A DNA stretch of 56,454 bases from Candidatus Eisenbacteria bacterium (GTDB taxonomy: Bacteria > Orphanbacterota > Orphanbacteria > Orphanbacterales > Orphanbacteraceae): positions 1 through 56,454 of the forward strand of contig JAFGGD010000027.1 of NCBI GenBank assembly GCA_016930695.1. Reading direction: 5' to 3'. The translations under genes and the position numbers were made by a program. Shown here in pieces: positions 5,841 to 13,484 of this stretch (the first letter of the stretch is position 1; every line of letters begins with the position of its first letter). Under the pieces are notes generated by a model. That model ran no database searches and was not told where the DNA came from. It was given only the letters and a program-made list of their open reading frames with translations.

Positions 5841-7250
5841 CTATCCCCGCCCGTGCCGGGTCGCGTTGGTGCAGACGATCTTGGAACGGTACTTCGCGTA
5901 ATCCCAGTTCGGGCTCCACTCATTGGTGTGGCACCCGCGGCAGGTCGCCTCATCCACCTTCTTCCGATCGGGCCCCCGGATGTGCTCCGTCCCCCGGCCG
6001 TGGCACGCTTCGCACTGCACGTTCCAGAGTTCCGGCTGCAGTTCCGTCCGGGAGTGGCCGGTCCTCTCGCCGAATCCGGTCACGTGGCAGTGCCAGCACT
6101 TGGGGTTGTTCCAATCGTCTCCCTCGGCGATGGTGGCGTAGGCGCGGGAGTGGGGCGTCGTGTCCCAATAGTCATTCACGTCGGCGTGGCAAAGGGCGCA
6201 GTTGTCGATTCCCAGGTATTTTTTGTACTGCTCCTGGTCGACGCGGGCCTCCCGCTCCACCTCGTTTCCCTCATCCTTCTTCCCGCTCTGCGCCTTCGCG
6301 TCCGACACCTTCCGGACCCGGTTGCCGTTTTCGTCGAGTTCCATCTTCTCCCAGGTGATGGCGCGGATCTCCGAATCGACGGGCCCCTCGTCCTGCTTGA
6401 GATCCAAAGTGGTTCCCTCGAAGGTGCGGACGTACCCGTCCTCCCAGACCAGGGTCAGCTCGCCCAGCTTGTCGCTCCGCGCGCCGCCCGCCATCAGGAT
6501 TACGCCGTTGGACTTCTGCGGTTCCTTCAGTTCCCGGCGCCCGTGCCCGACGAGGATCACGTCGAAACCGGCGAGAGAGTCCGCGAATTCCTCCGCCTTC
6601 TCCATTCCGGAATGGGCGAGAAGCACGGTGATGTGGACCTTCTTTTTCTTCATCTCCTCGAGGGCGCGGCGGCTGCTCTCGATCGGATCCGCGACCGTGA
6701 TCCCCTCCCGTTCCTTGAGGGTGCGTGGGATGATCGATTCGCCCCCGATGACGGCGGTGACGCCCACCTTGATCTCGCCCGCCGACAGAACCGTCCAAGG
6801 CTCATAGCGGGTCTTGCCGGTTTCCGCGTCCAGAATGTTGTTGGAGATCACGCGAATGCCGTGCTGCGCCAGCGCCTCGTCCAGTTCGTCCAGCCCCCAG
6901 CTGACTTCCTTCTCGCCGATGGTGACCAGATCGTAGCCCATCATCTCGAGGGATCGGAGCGTGATGTCCGTGTCGTACCCGTACGGAGGATTCCGCCGGG
7001 CGACGAAATTGCCGAGATCGACACTGATCACCGGGTTCAACTCGCGTCGGGTTTCAATCTCGCCGGCCCGCCGGGCCAGCCCACCTTTCCCCTTAGAGTG
7101 TCACCCACAGGGCTTCAGTTCGCCGATCGTTTCATTGGAGAAGAAAAAGGTGACCGTCTGCGGACCCTTCGGCCCGAGAAGACCGAAGAAGGTGCAGCCG
7201 GCGCCCAGAAGCAAGACGGCCGCCAGGGCGACCCCGATCGTTCTTTTCAT
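5841..7250 (-). CDS. Candidate selenoprotein: UshA-like phosphoesterase / tetraheme cytochrome lipoprotein
   Basis: A 469-codon reading frame from the ATG at 7250 to a TAG at 5841, interrupted only by TGA at 7101-7103 (codon 50). The lipoprotein signal ends LLGAG-C19. Residues about 33-285 follow a metallophosphoesterase/5'-nucleotidase pattern: TVTFFFSNETIGELKPCGU, GGLARRAGEI, VDLGNF, YDLVTIGEKE, VGHG. Family members known to me read PCGC before GGLARR, so the UGA replaces a cysteine. Residues 345-460 carry four heme-c sites, C351ALCH, C385WHCH, C413EACH and C437RGCH, as in cytochrome c-554 proteins. Several classical metal ligands are absent (GEKE instead of GNHE), so phosphatase activity is doubtful and a redox role more likely. 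It is predicted to be lipid-anchored in the envelope. Alternatives are a nonsense mutation or sequencing error. Confidence 0.82.
7062..7100 (-). promoter_or_regulatory. Candidate bacterial SECIS hairpin
   Basis: Directly after the UGA the mRNA can fold an 8-bp stem, GCUGGCCC (7080-7073) with GGGCCGGC (7069-7062), closed by a GGC loop. The loop begins 28 nucleotides after the UGA. Bacterial SECIS elements lie in the coding region with a small apical loop roughly 16-37 nucleotides downstream and a G in the first loop positions; this fits. The region is GC-rich, so a chance hairpin cannot be excluded. Confidence 0.55.
7101..7103 (-). other. In-frame UGA, probable selenocysteine codon (U50)
   Basis: On the minus strand the codons read GAA CTG AAG CCC TGT GGG TGA CAC TCT. 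The frame is open 49 codons upstream to the lipoprotein ATG and 419 codons downstream. The 20 codons right after the TGA (HSKGKGGLARR and on) continue the protein family and contain no good start codon. UGA followed by C is a weak stop context. The neighbouring cysteine (PCGU) suggests a C-G-U redox pair. Confidence 0.78.
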
Positions 7251-7318
7251 CTGTGTTTCCCCGTCTCCCCGATGACGGCCCGGTTGGGCGTTCGGGTTGC
7301 AACCGTTCCAATCGCATG

Positions 7319-7348
7319 AAGTTAGCACACCGAGGCGGCGAATGTCAA
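7319..7348 (-). promoter_or_regulatory. Sigma70-like promoter of the selenoprotein operon
   Basis: Minus strand: perfect -35 TTGACA (7348-7343), 18-bp spacer, -10 TAACTT (7324-7319). It lies about 70 bases before the ATG at 7250 and reads into the selenoprotein, sirtuin and VWA genes, which follow with short gaps. Confidence 0.5.
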
Positions 7349-7430
7349 GAAGGCCGATCCGGCCCTCTTCCCACCCTTCTCCGCACACCGACGGGGACCG
7401 CCCGGTTCCGCCGCGGGGTCTTTCCTTCGA

Positions 7431-10400
7431 TCAGAACCCGAGGCGTCTCTCCCCTTTCTCGTAATAGATCTCGGTGTGCGCCTTGATACGGATGTTGAAA
7501 TAGTATTCCCACTCCCGGCCCGAATATCGGCCGCGGAGGCTCGCCTCCCAACAGTGGAGGTTCCTTCCGATCCGGAAGCCCTGGCTGACCGTCTCCCGCG
7601 CCTCCAGGTCGTATCGGTTCTCGTAGTCGATCTCCCAGTTCGCGGTGAGACCCACGCCGAACCGCGAGTTCAGCCACTGGCTGAAGTCGCCCGACTGAGA
7701 ACCGCGGGAAAAGCTGTGGGAGAAACTCGCCGTCCAGGGAATGGAGGAGGAGTCCCGCGCCTTGCCGCTCGAGAATCCCCCTTCACCGCGGTACGGCTCG
7801 GTCCGGTCCTCCTCGAAGGGGACAAGGGACTCCGTCTTCTCCTCGAAGAGACCGGCGTCGGGGGAATCGGCGTCGCCGAAACCGCCGCTCACCGTCTTCC
7901 CCAAGGTGCCGCTCAGCCGGAGGCTGGACCGCACCGAAAGACCGCTGAAGATCCATGTATAAACATTGTGCGACAGGGAAAGCTCGGAGCTGAAAACCTG
8001 CACCGGCTGGAAGCGAAGCGACGACTGGAGCTGCGACCAGGGCTCCTCGCCCTCGCTGCGGTCTTTCTCGAGATCGTAACCGATGGAGTTGGTGAGCAGC
8101 AGGAGCTGATCGTTGCGCCGCTCCTCCTCGCCCACCCGGTACTTGGTCTGCAGCTTGTTGGAGAGACGGAAGCCGAGGGTGCGGCTCGCCCTCTGGGAGC
8201 CGCCGAAGCCGCTGAAGGTGTAGAAACGGTCCTGCGTGGACCCGTCCTCGTCGACGGCGAAGTGGTTCGGGTTGCGCGGCCGGTAGCTGAAAGAGACCGA
8301 CGGCGTGGCGATGTGCCGGACTCCGATCAGAGGGCCGATCCGGGGGAACCAAGTCCCGTACACGTTGGTGTTCACCGACGCGGAAGCGTCCATTGTGCCG
8401 CGGCGCACGTTTCTCTGTCCCAGCTTGTCCCGATCGTACCAGTTCTCCTCCCAGTTGAGCCGCGTGCTGAGGCCGAGCCATTCCCCGACCTTGTGCGAGA
8501 GGTTGAGACCCAGGTCGTGCTTCCATCCGGCGTGATCGTCCCGCTCGTCCCCGTTCTTCTCGCGCGCGTTGAGGAGCCGCGAAGAGTACTGCCAGTAGAT
8601 GCCGTTGTGCCACCTGCGGTCGGCGCTTCCGCCCCCCGTCTTCTCCTCCGGCGGCGGGATCAGCTCGCGCCGGCTCATGGTGAAGTTGACCGAGGGGAGG
8701 GTCTCGTCGATCCGGTCCTGGTCGAGACGCTCCGTGCGTGTCATCTGTACCTGAACCGACTTGTCGCTCCACCGTTTTTTGAGCACCAGATCCGACTTGA
8801 GGGTCCGATCCAATTCCTCGAGTGTGGTGGACTCCTCCACCCGGTAGGACTTGTCGCTCACGAAGTTGGCCCGCATGGTCAGGTCCAGGTCCTCGCCCAA
8901 CTCCTGGGTGTGGTTCGCCTGTACGCTCCACCGCTTGCGCCCGCCGACGGAGCTCTTGTAGGACGTGTTCAGCGAACCGCTCAGCAGGTAACGGACGCGG
9001 TAGCGGCCGTCCAGGTAGCCGACCCAGTGGGAGTCCTGGTAAAAATCGCCCCGCACGGTCATGTCCGCGTAATCGTTGATCGCCCAGAAGTAGCCGCCGT
9101 TGCGGATGAACCGGCCCTTGCTCTCGGAGAAACCGAACTCCACCACCGGCAGGATGAATCCGCTCGCCCTCCCTCCCTTGAGGGGGAAAATATAATACGG
9201 GAGCGCGATGAGGGGGATGTCGGCGATGTACAGGACGATGGGCGCCACGACCGATTTGTCGTTCAGGTAAATCTTCATGCGATCGGCGCGGAAATAATAG
9301 TGGGGATGTTCGAGGTCGCAGGAGGTGTATTTCCCGTCCCGGAGAAGCAGCGTGTTCGGGCCGACACGAACGATCTCCTCGCCGTAGCAGATTCCCTGGT
9401 CGTACTTGGTGACCCCATCGAAGATCGTTCCCTGCCCCCGGTCCACGTTGTAGATCATCCTCTTCCCGTCCACCCGGTCCGGCCCGTCCTGGAGGACCGG
9501 AGAGCCGAGGGCGTTCACCACGGAGCGGGAGAGGTCGTAGCGGATCCGCTCCGCGTCGAGCTGCATATCCCCCTGATCCACGTGGGCGTGGCCGATGAGA
9601 ACCACCAGATCCCGGTCGGTGTGGAACTCGATTCGGTCCGCGTGGTAGCGCGCCCGTTCCTTCTCCTCCTCCTCCTCTTCCGCGTCCGCCGGGACGGAGA
9701 CGTGGTCCCCTTGGGCGGCGCCGGCCACCTCGATCCTCTTCAGGTCCTCCTCGACGAGAAAGAAACGAATCGTGTCCCCGGCGGCGTGATTCTTCTCCCG
9801 AACGCCTTCCTCCTTGTCCAGCAGAAAGCGGTCGCTGACGGCGCCGCCGACCGCCGTCACCCGCGAAAGGTCGCCTCCGGCGAAGAGGAGGTCGATCCGG
9901 TCCGCCTCGGTCACCCCCGTCTCCTCCAGAAAGGGTTCCATCTTCCGACTGGCGAGCCGTCCGCTCCCGAGGACCGCCACGCTGTCGATCTCATGCTCCT
10001 CGTTGAAGCGGATGCGGATGGAGTCCCCCCCCATGCTCTCCCCCTCCCGGACGAGAGAAGGAGAACCGGTGAGGAGCACGACCCGTTCCTCGCCCTCCAT
10101 CACGGTCTTGTCCGAACGGGTATTCACGTCTTGGTAGGCGCCGCGCGTGGATCCGGAGGCGATGATCCTCTCCTCGTCCGTCAGGAGAGTGATCGTGTCC
10201 CCTTCGAGGCTGCCGATCTCGGCGCGCAGGCTGTCCATCTCGATGAGGCGCGGGGACTCGGTCACGATGATCCGGTCGTCGGAGAAAAGAGCCCGCCCCC
10301 CCAGGATCCGGTAGAAATCCCTGTAGAGTTCCAGCTCCACTCCGCCGAGGGCGATCGCTTCGCCGCTCCCGCCGTGGACGGTGAGGGAGTCGGCGATCAC

Positions 10401-10901
10401 GCTTCGGGAGGAGTCGAGCACCGTGACGGATCCGAAGAAGCGGGCCGAGTCGGCGTCCGCCTCCGCGCCGCCGGTGTGAAAGATCCCCCGGTCGGCGACG
10501 ACGGTCCGGTCCCCCTCCACCACCAGCACCCCCCGGGGAAAGATCATGATCTCCCGGTCCCTGTCGATCAAGCCGAGGGGACCGTAGATCCAACTCCCCT
10601 CCCGGTAGATCCGGACGCGTCCGGACATGCGGAGCGTCCGGTCCCCCTTCAGCCAAACCGCGCGATCGCCGGCGGCGTGAACCCCTCGATCCCGGTCGAG
10701 GTAACGGACGTTGCCGATGACGTCCACCTCGGTGCCGCCGTCCGAGAGGGAGCGCGCGGAGAGTCGATCGCCGGTGAGATAGGCGTGTTCGGGGAGTTCC
10801 TGGGAGGCGGCGCGGACCGGAAAAAACGCGAGCAGAAGCGCGAGAACCGGCGCGAACCGGCCGGCGCGGAATGCGGCGCTCATGGCGTACGCGGCGTCCA
10901 T
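7431..10901 (-). CDS. lptD: LPS-assembly outer membrane protein LptD, extended form
   Basis: A 1156-residue exported protein (signal peptide within the first 32 residues; a second ATG at 10883 is possible). The first half is built of OstA/LptA-like segments that describe LPS-binding beta-jellyroll, e.g. GNVRYLDRDRGVHAAGDRAV and MQLDAERIRYDLSRSVVNA. It contains an acidic run (AEEEEEEKERAR) near residue 410. The conserved LptD linker is clear: YTSCDLEHPHYYFRADRM, then ADIPLIALPYYIFPLKGGRA and SGFILP. The remainder is beta-barrel-like with many aromatic-ended strands, ending in F. E. coli LptD is about 780 residues, so the periplasmic part is much enlarged. It follows accD after 97 bases. It places LPS in the outer leaflet together with LptE, not seen here. 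Confidence 0.88.
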   Translation of the reverse strand: MDAAYAMSAAFRAGRFAPVLALLLAFFPVRAASQELPEHAYLTGDRLSARSLSDGGTEVDVIGNVRYLDRDRGVHAAGDRAVWLKGDRTLRMSGRVRIYREGSWIYGPLGLIDRDREIMIFPRGVLVVEGDRTVVADRGIFHTGGAEADADSARFFGSVTVLDSSRSVIADSLTVHGGSGEAIALGGVELELYRDFYRILGGRALFSDDRIIVTESPRLIEMDSLRAEIGSLEGDTITLLTDEERIIASGSTRGAYQDVNTRSDKTVMEGEERVVLLTGSPSLVREGESMGGDSIRIRFNEEHEIDSVAVLGSGRLASRKMEPFLEETGVTEADRIDLLFAGGDLSRVTAVGGAVSDRFLLDKEEGVREKNHAAGDTIRFFLVEEDLKRIEVAGAAQGDHVSVPADAEEEEEEKERARYHADRIEFHTDRDLVVLIGHAHVDQGDMQLDAERIRYDLSRSVVNALGSPVLQDGPDRVDGKRMIYNVDRGQGTIFDGVTKYDQGICYGEEIVRVGPNTLLLRDGKYTSCDLEHPHYYFRADRMKIYLNDKSVVAPIVLYIADIPLIALPYYIFPLKGGRASGFILPVVEFGFSESKGRFIRNGGYFWAINDYADMTVRGDFYQDSHWVGYLDGRYRVRYLLSGSLNTSYKSSVGGRKRWSVQANHTQELGEDLDLTMRANFVSDKSYRVEESTTLEELDRTLKSDLVLKKRWSDKSVQVQMTRTERLDQDRIDETLPSVNFTMSRRELIPPPEEKTGGGSADRRWHNGIYWQYSSRLLNAREKNGDERDDHAGWKHDLGLNLSHKVGEWLGLSTRLNWEENWYDRDKLGQRNVRRGTMDASASVNTNVYGTWFPRIGPLIGVRHIATPSVSFSYRPRNPNHFAVDEDGSTQDRFYTFSGFGGSQRASRTLGFRLSNKLQTKYRVGEEERRNDQLLLLTNSIGYDLEKDRSEGEEPWSQLQSSLRFQPVQVFSSELSLSHNVYTWIFSGLSVRSSLRLSGTLGKTVSGGFGDADSPDAGLFEEKTESLVPFEEDRTEPYRGEGGFSSGKARDSSSIPWTASFSHSFSRGSQSGDFSQWLNSRFGVGLTANWEIDYENRYDLEARETVSQGFRIGRNLHCWEASLRGRYSGREWEYYFNIRIKAHTEIYYEKGERRLGF

Positions 10902-10998
10902 GGCTGTTCCGTTCGTCGTTCGCCGACGAGCGGCTCCGGCGGGGCGGGTTCATGCCGATCGGAGGCGTACCGGCGCGCCCCCGGTCCGGCCCGGTCCC

Positions 10999-11871
10999 TC
11001 ACTCCGATCGGACCGTTTCCGCCTCGGAGCGGGCGGGGGGAAAGTGCCGCAGGACCCGGGCCAGAGTGCTCTTCAGCTCCTTGCGGGGAACGACGATATC
11101 CAGCTGCCCGTGCTCGAGGAGGAACTCGGAACGCTGGAAACCCTCCGGCAGCTCCTGCCCGATGGTCTGCTGAATCACCCGGGGACCGGCGAAACCGATC
11201 AGCGCTTTCGGCTCGGCGATGATCACGTCCCCCTGCATGGAAAAGCTGGCGCTGGCGCCGCCGGTGGTCGGGTGCGTTACCAAGGAGATATAGGGGATGC
11301 GCGCCTCGCCCAGCTTGGCGATGGCCACGCTGGTCTTGGCGAGCTGCATCAGGGAGATGATCCCCTCCTGCATCCGCGCGCCGCCGGAACAGGAGAGCAG
11401 CACCAGCGGCCGCCCGGTTCGAAGCGACACGCCGGCGGCGCGAACGATCTTTTCCCCCATCACCGCGCCCAGGCTCCCGCCGGCGAAGGCGAACTCGAGC
11501 ACACCGAGAGAGATCCCCTGTCCCTCCACGTCGCCGACGCCGATTCGGATCGCCTCCTTCATTCCGGTCTTTTCCTGGTACTGCTTGATCCGGTCCGGGT
11601 ATTTCTTTTGATCCCTGAACTTGAGAGGATCCATCGGTGAGAGATCCTTGTCCGTCTCCTTCCAGGTCCCCTCGTCGATCAGGATGCGGATGTAGTCGGA
11701 AGAGCGGATGCGGAAGTGGAACCCGCAGCTGCCGCAGGTCCACAGGTTGCGCTCCAGCTCCTTTCGGTAGAGGATCTCCTCGCAGAATTCGCAACGGACC
11801 CAGAGCCCGTCGGGGAGGTTCTTCTTTTTCGGTTCCTTGAGGCCCCGCTTCTTCTTTCTAAACCAATCCAC
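10999..11871 (-). CDS. accD: Acetyl-CoA carboxylase carboxyltransferase subunit beta
   Basis: A 290-residue AccD that, with AccA, transfers CO2 from carboxybiotin to acetyl-CoA in the first step of fatty acid synthesis. The N-terminal zinc ribbon is visible (C27-x-x-C30 and C46-x-x-C49), followed by the crotonase-like core LSCSGGARMQEG and THPTTGGASASF with the oxyanion-hole glycines. Full length. Its start overlaps the end of rimI by 14 bases, indicating translational coupling. accA and folC, frequent neighbours elsewhere, are not next to it. Confidence 0.97.
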   Translation of the reverse strand: MDWFRKKKRGLKEPKKKNLPDGLWVRCEFCEEILYRKELERNLWTCGSCGFHFRIRSSDYIRILIDEGTWKETDKDLSPMDPLKFRDQKKYPDRIKQYQEKTGMKEAIRIGVGDVEGQGISLGVLEFAFAGGSLGAVMGEKIVRAAGVSLRTGRPLVLLSCSGGARMQEGIISLMQLAKTSVAIAKLGEARIPYISLVTHPTTGGASASFSMQGDVIIAEPKALIGFAGPRVIQQTIGQELPEGFQRSEFLLEHGQLDIVVPRKELKSTLARVLRHFPPARSEAETVRSE

Positions 11872-12337
11872 CGCTCTCTCCCGGCCGGGCGCCCAGGTCG
11901 ATCAACATGACCAGGGCGTCCTCCCCGTTGTCCACGTAGTATCCTTTTCGGATGGCCACTTCCCGGAAACCGTGATTCCGGTAGAGTTCGATGGCCCTCA
12001 GGTTTCCGACGCGGACCTCCAAGGTGGCGATTCGGCACCCCACCTCCACCGCGTCCTCGAGCATCCGGTCCAGAAGGGCACCGCCGATTCCGCGGCCCCA
12101 GCGATCCCTGCGGACCGCCATGTTCGCGATGTGCAGTTCCCCCCGCACGCGCCAGGCCACGCCGTAGGCGACCAGCCCCTTCTCATCGGTCCCGACCAGC
12201 GTACAGGACGCCCGGCGCTCCCGGATGTCGTACCGGAAGGCTTCCCGCGGCCAGGGATCGGAAAAGAGCTCCCTCTCCAGCGCGGCCACCGCGTTCAGGT
12301 CCTCTTCTTCCATCGGGCGAAAGGCCACCGGATCCAT
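11858..12337 (-). CDS. rimI: Ribosomal protein S18-alanine N-acetyltransferase-like GNAT
   Basis: A 159-residue GNAT acetyltransferase. The acetyl-CoA loop is RRDRWGRGIGGALL (about 76-89), and the C-terminal half has LEVRVGNLRAIELYRNHGF typical of RimI. RimI acetylates the N-terminus of ribosomal protein S18. It is very often encoded beside tsaB and tsaE, as here, which supports the name. The gap to tsaB is 9 bases. Confidence 0.9.
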   Translation of the reverse strand: MDPVAFRPMEEEDLNAVAALERELFSDPWPREAFRYDIRERRASCTLVGTDEKGLVAYGVAWRVRGELHIANMAVRRDRWGRGIGGALLDRMLEDAVEVGCRIATLEVRVGNLRAIELYRNHGFREVAIRKGYYVDNGEDALVMLIDLGARPGESGGLV

Positions 12338-12346
12338 CGTACCACC

Positions 12347-13015
12347 CTAGGAACGAGGGGGCTTCGCGTCCGCCCCCCGCAAATAGAGCGGTTCCAAACC
12401 GTCCGGGTCGTCTCCGTCCCCGATCCGGAGCCTCTCCAGGCCGCGGAGCGCCACCCGCCCCGCGTCGGGCCGGTGCCTCTCCTCGCGGGGGATGCGGCCC
12501 GCTTCGCCGAGTCGCTCACGGATCAAAGCGCGATAGCGCAGCGCGCCACTCCCCACGAAAAGCGCCGTCTCCCCCGCCGCCCGGGCGAGAAGATCATCGG
12601 GCGCGGCGGTTTCCCCCGGCCCGAGGGCCGAGCCGCCCAGGAAAAGTGTTTGGTGGACCTCCCCCCGGCCGGCGTCGATCCAGACGGCGACACGCCCCCC
12701 CTCCGACCCGACCTCCTCGGCGAGCAGCGGGGCGAGGGGGATGCCCGCCACCGGGCAACCCGAAGCGAGGGCGAGACCCTTGGCCGCGCCGAGCCCGATT
12801 CGAAGCCCGGTGAAGCTGCCCGGACCGAGAGAAACGGCGACCCCATCCAGGGATTCCGGCGTCAGGTCCGCCGCCTCCAGAAGGCGCACCATTAAGACAT
12901 GAAGATGTTCCGTCCGTCCCCCCTCCCGCATGTGGAAGGAGCCGATCAGCCCCTCCGGCGACGCGAGGGCCACGCCGGACCAACGGGAGGAGGTTTCGAT
13001 CCCGAGCACGATCAT
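12347..13015 (-). CDS. tsaB: tRNA threonylcarbamoyladenosine biosynthesis protein TsaB
   Basis: A 222-residue ASKHA-fold protein starting at the ATG at 13015 (MIVLGIETSSRWSGVAL), with GGGAGGGG upstream. GPGSFTGLRIGLGAAKGLA is the diagnostic TsaB segment. TsaB pairs with TsaD (outside the window) and TsaE to place the t6A modification at position 37 of ANN-decoding tRNAs. Its ATG overlaps the TGA of tsaE (ATGA). Confidence 0.95.
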   Translation of the reverse strand: MIVLGIETSSRWSGVALASPEGLIGSFHMREGGRTEHLHVLMVRLLEAADLTPESLDGVAVSLGPGSFTGLRIGLGAAKGLALASGCPVAGIPLAPLLAEEVGSEGGRVAVWIDAGRGEVHQTLFLGGSALGPGETAAPDDLLARAAGETALFVGSGALRYRALIRERLGEAGRIPREERHRPDAGRVALRGLERLRIGDGDDPDGLEPLYLRGADAKPPRS

Positions 13016-13479
13016 CGCGCCCCTCCCAGATGGGCCAACCGCGGGTCGCTCCAACGGAGGGCGATGACCCGGTCCGTCTCCGAGCGCCCGGAGCGGATTT
13101 CCACGTCCAGGGCGTTCCCGCCGTAAAGCCCGGCGATTCTCTCGCCCCACTCCACGAGGGCAACTCCCTGCGCCATACGGTCTTCCACGCCGAGGTTAGG
13201 CCAATCCCCGGGGCCTGTCAACCGGTAGAGGTCGACGTGGAAAACCCTCACGCGCCCCTCGTACTCCCGGACGAGAACAAAGGAGGGGGACCGGACCCGG
13301 TCGGCGCATCCGAAGGCGCGGCAGACCCCGCGAACGAAGACGGTCTTTCCGCTCCCCAGGTCCCCCCGGAGTAGCACCAGATCCCCGGGTCGAAGAACGG
13401 CGCCGAGCCGCGCCCCCAGCTCCATCGTCTCCTCGGGGGAACCGGTTTCAAAGAGGATCGGGTCTTCCGGGGCGCCCAC
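13012..13479 (-). CDS. tsaE: tRNA threonylcarbamoyladenosine biosynthesis ATPase TsaE
   Basis: A 155-residue P-loop ATPase. The GTG at 13479 gives the normal TsaE length and begins just after the stop of the preceding porX-like gene. Walker A GDLGSGKT is at 39-46, then SPSFVLVREYEG and FHVDLYRL, the typical TsaE signature, and EWGERIAG near the end. It drives the TsaB-TsaD complex during t6A synthesis. Confidence 0.95.
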   Translation of the reverse strand: MGAPEDPILFETGSPEETMELGARLGAVLRPGDLVLLRGDLGSGKTVFVRGVCRAFGCADRVRSPSFVLVREYEGRVRVFHVDLYRLTGPGDWPNLGVEDRMAQGVALVEWGERIAGLYGGNALDVEIRSGRSETDRVIALRWSDPRLAHLGGAR

Positions 13480-13484
13480 CGCGC

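Noticed and set aside
7101-7103. Frameshift or two separate genes as explanation of the TGA
   Set aside because: Both halves are in the same frame, no shift is needed, the downstream half lacks a signal sequence and a good start at the junction, and the domain runs straight through the TGA.
7101-7103. UGA reassigned to an ordinary amino acid in this organism
   Set aside because: Several genes here end in TGA at tight overlaps (tsaE/tsaB, sirtuin/VWA), so UGA is a normal stop elsewhere.
7476-11222. Very long plus-strand open frame opposite lptD and accD
   Set aside because: It mirrors real minus-strand genes, has low-complexity Arg/Val/Pro-rich translation and no family resemblance; long antisense frames are common at this GC content.
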